Source: Nelumbo lutea
Lineage: Eukaryota > Streptophyta > Magnoliopsida > Proteales > Nelumbonaceae
DNA length: 64,000 nt
Reading direction: 5' to 3'
NCBI GenBank assembly: GCA_022828595.1
Contig: JAKGHH010000002.1
Location: 87,636,076-87,700,075 of the forward strand
Positions 22,616-32,105 of the stretch are shown here, in pieces (positions within the stretch are counted from its first letter, which is position 1; each line of letters opens with the position of its first letter). A model generated the notes under the pieces. It did no database searches. It was given only the letters and a program-made list of their open reading frames with translations, and had not been told where the DNA came from. The translations under genes and the position numbers were made by a program.

Positions 22616-23560
22616 GGTACTTCAATCTCAGTTTGGATGACAACCTCTATTTCATACGTTAAGTTGAAGGGAGTTTCTCCTATTGCTATCTTGATTGTTG
22701 TTCAGTAGGTCCATAGAACACTAGGCAACTCATACACCCACAAACCCTTAGCTTGGGAGAGTCGAGCTTTGAGTCCATGGAGTATTGCCCTATTCGTCAC
22801 CTTGGCTTAACCATCCGCTTGGGGGTAAGCTACTACGAAGAAATTCTATTGGATCCCCATCTCGACACACTTGTTTTGAAACTTAATATCTTTGAATTGA
22901 TTCCCAATGTTTGATATTAGCACCCTAGAGAGTCTGAATCGGTAGGCGATATTCTTCCAAAAGAAATTCTACATGTTTTGAGCTGCTATTGATACTGGTG
23001 GCTCGACTTCCACCCACTTGGTAAAGTAGTCCACAACGACTAACAAGAGCCTCCCAATCGCAAGTGGGAAGGGACCAAGGATGTCTATCCCCCACTATGT
23101 GAATGCCACGAGGAGGTAAGGTACCTTAGGCCAGTTGTAGGCTGATGTGGTATATTAGCATACCATTGACACATGTCACACTTCCGAACGAGCTCTATTG
23201 TGTCCGACTTCGTGGTAAGCCAGTAATAGCCTTGTTGTAGAGCTTTCAGAGCTAGCACCCTACTTCCAAGTGTCCTCTACAGAGACCTTCATGGATCTCA
23301 CATAACATTTGGTTCGCTTTCATTGTACGCAAGCTGCATAAGTAGGGGAGCGTGAATGACCTATGGTACAACTACTCACCAATAATCACATAGTGAGCTG
23401 ACTACCACTCTACCCTTCGTGCTGCATTTCCTTCTATTGGTAGGGTCTCTTGGTGTAAATAATCAACCAATGGCCCTCCCATGTTGCTAATGCATCCTAG
23501 TCATTGTTGTGAAATGGCCCTCCCATGTTTGCATATGCAGGTCTATCCCACGGACGAACT
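22616..23560 (-). pseudogene. Gypsy-C integrase, zinc-binding and catalytic core
   Basis: Minus-strand fragments show a gypsy-type integrase. An H2C2-like approach contains RSFTLPYLCSLRTMKANQML and CEIHEGL. The core follows with VKWVEVEPP, then LISNIGNQFKDIKF, VAYPQADG and AKVTNRAILHGLKARLSQAK. GETPFNLTYEIE lies next to the solo LTR. Compared with the usual ISDNGTQF and GQAEVTNR, the second catalytic Asp is Asn (codon near 22909-22911) and the catalytic Glu is Lys. Several stops are also present, so the protein is dead. RT, RNase H and protease are absent. The segment runs almost directly from a gag N-terminal remnant into integrase. Confidence 0.82.
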
Positions 23561-23797
23561 GCACCAGCTAGTGAAACTAGTGGGGAACCACTAAGGGCTC
23601 GACTACTAGTAGAGGGAGGTTCAGGAATTGGGAGGCCAGAATGCCAAGTAAGGTTAAGGGCATAATGAATTGCCTGATGGTAACAGTGGGGGCCTTGGTG
23701 TGCATTACGGGCTGGTCCTACCCCTTTGTGACAGTGCCATCAATGCACACATTGTTGTTGTTAGTGTTGTTGATGGGGTTGTTGCTTGAAGATGCCA
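23561..23797 (-). pseudogene. Gypsy-C gag N-terminal remnant
   Basis: An ATG at 23797 (minus strand), about 70 bp inside the 5' LTR, starts MASSSNNPINNTNNNN. Low-complexity Asn/Ser-rich starts are common in plant gypsy gag. The frame is soon broken by stops and passes into the integrase zinc region near 23450-23560 without a protease, RT or RNase H. A large internal deletion must have removed them. Confidence 0.6.
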
Positions 23798-23846
23798 TTG
23801 CTTATAGCTCAGAAAATGGGTGAGAACCAAACTTTTTTGTAATGTG

Positions 23847-23866
23847 TTCCCATAGATGACACCAAT
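23847..23866 (-). other. Gypsy-C primer-binding site
   Basis: On the minus strand the LTR end ACATCA is followed by ATTGGTGTCATCTATGGGAA. This resembles the site in the Gypsy-D array (TTGGCGCCGTCTGTGGGGA). Beyond it, CACATTACAAAAAAG parallels CACGCTACAAAAAG of the array. Confidence 0.72.
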
Positions 23867-24609
23867 TGATGTTGTATGGTTTGGTGCTCTCTACTAGTAG
23901 ATAGCTCAAACGCAGAACTATGTAGGTTGCCTAGCTGAGTTGTAAAAGAAGATATTAGAGTGTTCAAGTTGCTTGACCTGGGGTAGGCACACTGATGCTT
24001 AAGTCAATGAACAACTGGTATTTGATTGTATGAGAGCTAGAGAGCTAGAGAGCTAGAGAACTATGAGAGCTAAATCGCGCATACCTTTTCCAAGGAGGCA
24101 AATGCCTTTATATAGGCTGATTGTCGTAAGCTAGAAGCATGTTTGAGATCTTTGGCCCATCCAATTCAGAAGTAGTTTCACGCCCGTAGGTGGACTCCAT
24201 GTAAGCGGGAAGTCCTTATCCGGTCGCATTCGAAGTGAATGGAGGCGGTAGTTATCTCTGCTGACATGGCCTCATGATCCTAGGAAAGCTAGGAATGGTA
24301 GCTCGCTTGATGAGGAGGTCACTTCTAGCATCACACAGGCCACTGTCTAAACCTTTACTAGGTCGGCGGAGGCAGGTTACCTCCTATGTCGTCCAGACTT
24401 TGGCCAACCTATTTTTAGTCCTTCTTGATGAGATAGGGCCGAATATCTAGTAGATCAGCATAGGCAAGTCGCCTCATATGCCATCCTGACACTGGCCGAT
24501 CTATCTACAGTCTGACCTACTGAGGTGGGGCTAAGTTATCCATGATGGATGCGATGTGTCTGCCATACTCCCAAAGCCTGCTTACATGGAATTGAGTTGT
24601 CGTCCAACA
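23867..24609 (-). repeat. Gypsy-C 5' LTR
   Basis: A 743-bp block whose plus-strand ends are TGATGTTGTATGG and GTCGTCCAACA. It has a PBS on its inner side and is homologous to 10052-10508. A GAGAGCTA direct repeat (24030-24065) and a TATATAG near 24112 lie inside. The outer flank begins GTTTT. No matching duplication is found beside the left LTR, so that end may have been altered or the two LTRs may come from different copies. Confidence 0.75.
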
Positions 24610-24673
24610 GTTTTGTGGTGCCACATGTTGTAATATCACTAGAGGGACAAATCATCCCTCATCAATACCCATA

Positions 24674-24801
24674 GGCTATGTTTGGTTTGAAGGAAAAGGT
24701 AGGTAAAGGAAGGGAAAGATAGGGAAACTGGTACAAGATTTGTATAGGTCTCCCTACCTTTCCTTTCCTTCCCTACATTTTTCTTCAAACCAAACATAGC
24801 C
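24674..24801. mobile_element. 128-bp MITE
   Basis: Perfect 19-bp terminal inverted repeats (GGCTATGTTTGGTTTGAAG and its complement) extend imperfectly to about 30 bp. ATA lies on both sides (24671-24673 and 24802-24804) as a likely 3-bp target duplication. There is no coding capacity. The 3-bp duplication points to a PIF/Harbinger-like or CACTA-like mobiliser, which I cannot decide. Confidence 0.85.
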
Positions 24802-24841
24802 ATAAGGTATAGCATAAGAGGATTTCCAAGGGACATTGTGT

Positions 24842-26443
24842 TGGAAGGGCTAGGATCCATCACATGGATGGCCAAACCATACTAGATGTCTGGGAGAAAT
24901 TTCAAAAATTTTCTAATCACTCTAGGAATCGAATTTCCTATGTTTTGAAAAACTACAATTTTCAAGATCAGTCTTGCACTCAATCGGACCAGATTTGAAG
25001 CCAAACAAAAAGGGAGATGCGTACCTAATACAGATACAATAAATGTAGATTCCAATGTTGAAGTTCACACTAAATCAATCCTAAAATCAGCATCCACTAA
25101 AAATGGTGCAGTGTATAGGTGAAGCTGATTCAACAACATGGTTTTCAGCAAAACTATAAATTTTTTCTTGAAAAAATCAGAGGAAAAACTGATCTATATC
25201 AGTCCTTGATAGCTGATGTCGAACTAGAAAAAAACTAGAAGACAAAAGGGTGTAGAGAGAACCAAAAATAGCAAAACTATGAAGTTGTCTTGGACTGGTC
25301 TGCCCCCTCCTCTTTTATGATCTCTTATGCAGATCATCCAGATCTAAATTAGATTTGGGCTTTAATTTGAGATATACCTTATCTTCTTATAAGATTAGGT
25401 GCTCCATACCCAGATTCACCCCATGTCACATGACAACTTAAGCTATTAGGTGGCAACTTAATTAATCATATTAATTGTGGGCCTTAGGCCCATCAGCTAT
25501 AAGGCTCATGACCTAAGAGTGTTGCATGGACATCATAGGCCTGATTTGTATGGAGTGAGACCCCACAATGACCTCACATAAGTCCACATGGGTTCGGCCC
25601 AACCTCTATTAAAAGGCTTGGCCGAATTCACTACTAAATGCAATGAACCCCTGAGCACATCACTATGGGCTCAATATGGGCCCAACATTTACACTTAAAA
25701 TGATCATTGAATTCATCCATCCTATGAAGACCCAAGGATAATGGACTTAAGTAAGATAAATCTCATCAGGTAATCAGCCCTTAATAGCCTCTTGCACTTA
25801 ACCTCTTGGCCCATGATTATCAAACACTATCCAATAGGGAAGGACCTCTTCCCTAGCTGCAAAACACTCTCTATTTGAATGGATCTCAGGAATTAAAACC
25901 TTTTTCCAACATTTTTCATAAAACATAATATATATATATATCAGATAAATATATTTTGCAAAACCAAATCTTAGACAAAGTTGAAATCCATTGCCAGTAG
26001 TTTAGGTATCCATTAGAGAGAGTATAAGCCCTATCATTTACTTTGTCAAACAAAGGGTTCGATGGTCTAGTGGTTATGTGTAACATTGTAATTTTGTCCA
26101 TCAATCTCTAAGGTCTAGGGCATAACTGGAAAATGGTCTGGGGTTCAGTGTTTCATCCAAACACACACTACATGTGCTTTGGGTCTAACCTAGCAGCTAA
26201 GACAAGCTGCCTCAAATTCTTTGGCAACACATTAGTGTAAGCCTTGGCAGGACAAAATCCCAAAGTCTATTCAATAGCTGAAAACATCTAAACTAACACA
26301 AGTCTCACAAGTGTCCAATTTAAGGGGTAAATACACAGAAACATACCAATATTAACATGAAACAATAATGTACTTTTATTCATTTACAATAAATGTATCT
26401 ATAAATCATTTTGATTGGAGCTAAGGGGATACATTGTCTAACA
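24842..26443 (-). repeat. Degraded Copia-B solo LTR
   Basis: A minus-strand LTR relative of about 1.6 kb, from GGAAGGGCTAGGATCCATCA to TTGTCTAACA. It aligns with other Copia-B LTRs with many substitutions and deletions, so it is older than the others. TGTTG before and CGTTG after may be the decayed target duplication. No interior is attached. Confidence 0.82.
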
Positions 26444-28362
26444 CGTTGTAGATCATTTATAGTACTAGATAGCCACTGAACAAAATTACTCTCTACTAGA
26501 GTGCCAATGGGGTGGGTACACTAGATAGCTTTAGCTAGCATGCGCCAAGTAAATAAATGATTTTCCTTCAGGTTCTTGTCTACAAATAGCACATTTTGCA
26601 TCTTCTTTAAGTTTATTTTTTCCTATCAACAACAATATAAAGTAATTCTCTCTTAACAAATTTCACATATTGGGTATGATACTCTTGTATTACATGTCCT
26701 AGATTTTGATGCATGGGGTCCTGTGTATATTTCATGTATCAGATTTTGTGTGTAAATATGTATCTAGGCATTAGAGTGCAAAGTCCCCATAGAAACTGAC
26801 CTTCTTCTCTACTATTAAAAGCAGGTATAATGGATCTATTTCTCACTTATTATGGTGGAATATCTCCCCTTGATTTACTAAAAGGTTCGCATTGGTATTT
26901 CCATATACTTCCATCCTACCATAGGCATGCTTCTCTTTAGAGGCACACCGAGTTCTGCATTGCCTATCCTTGTACTTTTGTACACTAAGGTGTTACACTT
27001 CTAACATTCCAACTGGCTATAATGGAAGGGGACATAGTAATAGCTAGCAAGCTTCTACCTGTTTCAATGTATTGAAAAGCAAAAGCACAAGGAATGCTAG
27101 TGCTGTGAGAAACAACCTTTGCAGTCGATGGTTAAAGTATCATGGTTTTGGTTAAAATAGTTCCAAAATGAGACAAATATAAAATCTATAGAAACTTCTA
27201 ATATAAATGCATACTTCTATGACACCTTTTATATGATTTGATCATCAAATGGAAAAAAGGGAAAGGAAAACAAAGTTGAAAGATGCAAGGAAATACCTTA
27301 ACTAAGTTTCCTCTATGCATATCTCTATGTCAAATGCTTAGCAATTAATACATGCATTTATTGATGAATGTCCTAGTTTCCATAACTTATAGTCATTATT
27401 GCAATATATTCAATATTTTATTTTTTTTTACAAAAAGCAAATAAACCACCATAAACCATGGTTGGGCAGCATGCACATGAATAAAGAACAAAATTACCCC
27501 TCTACAAAAATAAGAAATCCTGATATTATCTTGTAAACTATCTCCACATCATTATGATGTAGAGAAAGTAAATTGTACAGCAGCTAGTAATTCTGGCCTA
27601 ATAAAATCTTTGAACCCTAAAGGACCCGAATACTCGAGTACAAAAGAACAACCTCTTGGTCCTCATTTCTCAGACCCCCCTCATTCCTAATGGCCCTAGA
27701 TTGCCCAAACTGCTTCCATCGAAATTCAGATTTAGTGAGCCTTCAGAGAGGGGAAACCATCTGTCTGCCCTGTGAATGTTTTTAGTAAATACTGGTTGAT
27801 ACGAGAGAGCAGATACCTGAACCAGAGCCAATTCTACAAAAGAAAACTCTTTGGACTTAACACGCAGAAATGGGTAGAATATCAACTTTAAACAGGCAGT
27901 GGAAGCACCGAAGCAGTTCCAGTGCAGATGCTTTAAGCAGTTTTATGTAATGTAATCGGCTTTGAATCCTTATACTAAACAAATCTCTTTGCTTTAGTCA
28001 AATTTATGCTTTGGAATGAGGGATGGTCCATAAACCTACATTGTTATTTATGTTGGCAGTTCACATTTGTATACTCTTCACTTATCTTGGCCTATTCCAA
28101 TGTAAGTGATGTTTTTGGTGTTCATGTTTGTATACTGGACTAGGCATTGACCTTAAAAAGGAAGGGTTCATGGGTCAGAGGTTCAATTGAGGGTGTTATA
28201 TTCTTTGAACCCACTTTGAAGTTTCTGACCATTGTTGAAACCCTTGAAGGCTAGTAATTGCAATCACCTCCCCTAAATTAGACCAATTAAGAGTTAGGTC
28301 AAAGTTATACAATGTAAATGATAACAGAAACATTTTAGAATTTAGACCATGCATTTATGGTT
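26444..28362. other. Unassigned sequence with a LINE scrap
   Basis: Mostly AT-rich sequence without recognisable genes apart from an RNase H-like remnant at 27540-27765. It forms the left flank of the complete Copia-B element and ends at the AGAAC target duplication (28363-28367). Confidence 0.55.
27540..27765 (-). pseudogene. LINE-type RNase H (RVT_3-like) remnant
   Basis: The minus-strand reading shows LNLNFDGSSLGNLGPLGMRG and, after a frame shift, RNEDQEVVLLYS. This is the start of the RNase H-like domain found at the C terminus of many plant non-LTR polymerases, where the first Asp is catalytic (here in NFDGSS). Only about 70 codons survive, with stops. Confidence 0.62.
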
Positions 28363-29572
28363 AGAACTGTTAGGTAGTTTTTGTATGCCCTTAGCTTCAA
28401 TCAGAATAATGTACATTATTAGTTTATTGTAAATGAATAAAGTACATATTTGATTCATGTTCCTGTGGTGTGTTTCTGTGTAATACCCTTAAACTGGACA
28501 CTTAATGAGACCCGTGTTAGTTTAGAATGTCCACAGCCAGTGGGTCGGTCTAGGGAGACCTATCCTGATAAGGCTGACACTGATGTGCCACCAAATCGGT
28601 TGGGATGGCCTGTCTCAGCCGCCAGGGTGAGACCCAAGGCACATGTAGCGTAGGATTAATTGAATCTTTGAACCGAATCAGATTTTTAGTATTGCCCTAG
28701 ACCTTGGAGATTAATGTGCGAAACTAGAAAGTTACACCAATCCCTAAACTCGATTATGATACTGCACTAGGTGTCGGATTGGGCTGTCTTTGATGTACCA
28801 ATCAGTGAGATCTTTAGTGGGGGTCAAAACCTGGGTATGTTGGGACAGTCTGAGAATTCATCTGAGTGGGTGATCATAGTGACAGGATCATCCCCTTTGT
28901 CAGAGAAAGGTAATGGTCGGGGATGCACTTTCTCTGATGGAAACCAAGACTGTCGGTAGCCGATTTCAATCGTTGGGATTTGTTTTGCAAAATATATTTT
29001 ATATGGGATATAAAAGTATATATATTATGGTTTCCAAAATATTTGCAAAAGGTTTAAATTCCCGGGATCCATATAAGAAGAGCGTGCAACACTGTTCCTT
29101 GCAGCCGAGGGAGAGGTCCTCTCTTGTCGGGCAGTGTTTGATCATTATGAGCTGAGAGGTTAAGTGTAAGACCATTGAGAGTAATACCTAATGGGCTAAT
29201 CTTGCATCTGCCCACAGTCCCTGGGTGTTACAAGGTGGCTTGGCCCAGGGACCACTTAGGGTAAGTGTTGGGCCCATAGAGCCCATGTGATGAGTTTCAG
29301 GGGTGCACTGCCCATAATAGTGTATTCGGCCAGGCCTTGTAACAACGACTGGGCTGAACCCATGTGGCTGATGTGTAGATCAATGTTTGGGTCCTACACC
29401 ATACAAGGCAGCCCAACTGGGCAAGAGTTAGGAGGGCTAAGTGAGAACATAACCTTAATGGGCCTAAAGCCCATTTTGAACTGGGCTAATTTAATCAGTT
29501 AAATAAGGGGAAAATTATGAGATTGGATTAGCAGATAGGATTGGGTCTTGACCCTATCGACTCAAAGAGTCT

Positions 29573-29725
29573 AGATCTGAATGTGATTCAGATCTGTAAA
29601 CCTCCTAATGAGATTAGGAGAAGGCTGATCCAATCTGCAGATAATATAAGGGTTTACCCTTATCACTTAAAGGGAAGTCTGATCCAAATATGATTTGGAT
29701 CAGTAACTCCTAATGGAATTAGGAG
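29573..29725 (+). promoter_or_regulatory. Five short palindromes in the U3 of Copia-B1
   Basis: Five hairpin-capable inverted repeats follow each other in 153 bp. They are AGATCTGAAT/ATTCAGATCT (29573-29595), CTCCTAAT/ATTAGGAG (29602-29620), ATAAGGG/CCCTTAT (29646-29663), GATCCAAAT/ATTTGGATC (29681-29701) and CTCCTAAT/ATTAGGAG (29707-29725). Spacers are 3 or 4 nt. The block ends 16 bp before TATAAAAGG. The same series recurs upstream of the TATA box in the 3' LTR and, with changes, in the other Copia-B LTRs. The conserved position suggests a promoter or nucleic-acid-structure role, which is inference. Confidence 0.8.
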
Positions 29726-29741
29726 CTGATCCCTTTAAAGT

Positions 29742-29749
29742 TATAAAAG
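29742..29749 (+). promoter_or_regulatory. Copia-B1 TATA box (5' LTR)
   Basis: TATAAAAG followed by GAGGAGGGGGCGGC lies in the LTR just downstream of the palindromes. Equivalent boxes are at 37353 (3' LTR) and near 13154 (solo LTR). Confidence 0.75.
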
Positions 29750-30318
29750 GAGGAGGGGGCGGCAGCCTTTAGAAGACACATATATTCACATCCTCTTCAG
29801 AGCTGAAATCATAGAAGGAAGAATTAAGCAACCCTGCGAAATTCTTTCTTGCCGCCTCCTTCCTGTTGCCGCCTCACCTGCCAGTTCGATCTCTAGTTCA
29901 GTGGGAGAAATCAAGATTCGATCTTGACCTCAGTTCCTTGTGAAGGTACTAATAGAAAGTTGTGCTCACGTGCCATCTTGCTATTTCTTGCGAAGGATTA
30001 TGTTCTTGGAGAGAACACTGTTGATTTTGCTCCTTCCTACACTGCACCATCTTCAGTGGGAGCAGTCTTTGGATCATTCCTTGGGTGTGAACACCTTCGT
30101 TGGGAGATATTATTTCTCCATATCAGGTATAATCCTCTCCTACTACTTTTGTTCAAATCTGGATGGATTCATGGTTCAAGATTGATCATTGAAAAATATG
30201 ATTTTTCTAAAAATAGGGAATGCGATTCCTAGTTAAGGGGAGAGAAATTTTTTGAAATTTGCCCACCTTATTCCATAAGATTTGGGCATCCATATGATGG
30301 ATCTCTCACTCCCTTCAG

Positions 30319-30336
30319 TGGTATTAGAGCCAGGTT
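30319..30336 (+). other. Copia-B1 primer-binding site
   Basis: TGGTATTAGAGCCAGGTT lies one base after the LTR. It is one change from the usual initiator-Met tRNA complement of copia elements (TGGTATCAGAGC). The related element at 43293 has TGGTATCAAAGCC. Confidence 0.92.
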
Positions 30337-32105
30337 CAAGTCTTGAACCATAATGGATTAAATCTGAACCTGCACAAATGGGCAGAAGGTGTTCTACCCG
30401 ATTTGCATAGATATGATGTTTTTTTGGAAAATTTGTTTCTAGTTAATGGGCAATTAATCTAAAATTAATTTTTTATAAATCGGATTATTATTTAGAACCA
30501 TTCTTTATAATTTTCTTGATTTATGGGCTGTTGGTACACATGGAGATCAAAATCTTGATTGATGTAGGGAACCTGCTATTTTGCAGTTTCTTGATTATTT
30601 TATTACATTTGATCTGTAAAATAATTTTTTTTTTTATTTTAGACAGAATGTATAGGCATTCGATCTAATGTAAATATTAATAGAAACTAGGTTTTCTATT
30701 TATTTTATTTTGGATCGAAGATGGCGGCGCAGAGAAGGAGATTTCACAGATGGGAGAATCGCTATCTGCGATTTGCATTTTATGAAACTACAACCTGTGA
30801 TCTAACCTCTGTTTTGTAGGATGGATTGTGCAAACAACCCTATTTGACTGATTCTTGCCTGTTCTTTTATCAATAATTAATTTCAATTAATTCTTGAATT
30901 AAATCTTTAATTAAAGATCAAACCCTAGACCCATTCGATCCAGATTGGTCCCAACTGGTTGGACCGAATCTAGGGTTCGATCAAGGCTGAATGTCAGCCC
31001 TATTTTTCCCACTAATGGGCCCGAGGATTGATAATTAATTAAATGTTTAATTCGGCCCAACCTGTAAAGTCCCAATTTTAAGTTGTTAAAACTGCTAAAG
31101 CCCACATCGCGGATTAAGCTATATGGGTCGAACTGATCAACCCTAATTCAGCCCATATACCTAGATAATATTAATGGTTAATATTATGAATTACAAATGG
31201 GCTTCAAATGGGCTTTATAGATATTTAATTGATTGAATCAATTTATCCTTGCATGTGATATATGGATGTGTGATGTGCTTCGAGCATGAACCATAAGAAC
31301 TTGGTCCATGCAATTTCGGCAGTGGCTCTTGTGCACCCATGGCTGAATGCACATCATTGCCATGGTGTCCCTTTTGGTCATTGGGTGACCTCCCTCAGTG
31401 GTGGGTCTCACCCCTCATGGAGAAGATATGTGTGGAACCCTAGCCGATATGGGCCCACCGAAATCTGGCTTTATGAAAGTTAGTGGGAGCCACTTTTGGT
31501 TTGACCTAGATTAAACTAGGGCATAATTACTATTCCCTCCAGCTAATATGAGTGCATGTGATAGGGAGATTCATATGATGATCTCTTTAAAGGCCTTCCA
31601 TCATTAGCATGAGGATGGGTCTTTCAGTAATGAGGAAACGCACCAAAAAATGGGCTATCCATTTGTTGTTGGGCTTGTCTGAGTGTTTCATAAGATGATA
31701 GGGGCTTCATAGACCAATGTGGGAGGGGCTTCACCAGAAAATGGGAACTCTCTCACGGTACCTTGGCGTTCACGAATATGATGGGTAAGCACTCATTGGA
31801 CAGAAAGGTTTACCTAAAAATGGCTCTGAACCTTGTCTAACAGAGGCCAAAGGGAAAACTCATATGATGAGTGAATATGATCCTTCACAAAAAGGTGGTG
31901 GGGTTATGCAACTGAAACAGTTGTCTCCATGCACCCTATGTGATTTCCCACATTTCCAGAGACAACTCGTAGTCTCCGTCATTGAGATGGGAGGGAAATC
32001 TTAGAGATGAATAAATGGGAATGGAACATAGATTAAAAGCCATATCTATGTAATGAACATGAATCAAATTAGGTTGTGGACTGATGTTTGCTCTTTTATC
32101 AGAAA
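30337..32105 (+). other. Copia-B1 untranslated leader
   Basis: About 1.77 kb without a long plus-strand ORF between the primer site and the gag ATG. It is conserved in the other Copia-B copies (43310-44225, 45071-45196, 55423-55743 and, inverted, 61250-62990), which allows the nested insertions to be mapped. The leader is unusually long for a copia element. Confidence 0.85.

Larger units (their letters stand above)
28368..30317 (+). repeat. Copia-B1 5' LTR
   Basis: Begins TGTTAGGTAGTTTTTGTATG and ends CTCACTCCCTTCA, directly followed by the primer site. It contains the row of palindromes at 29573-29725 and a TATA box at 29741. About 575 bp follow the TATA box to the LTR end, which would be the R and U5 parts. 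Confidence 0.95.

Noticed and set aside
10052..24609. A confirmed target duplication for Gypsy-C
   Set aside because: The right flank begins GTTTT and the left flank ends near ATACC. They do not match, so the pairing of the two LTRs rests on homology and order only.
30319..30336. A tRNA-like sequence
   Set aside because: It is only the complement of a tRNA 3' end in the primer-binding position. No cloverleaf is present here or at the other primer sites.
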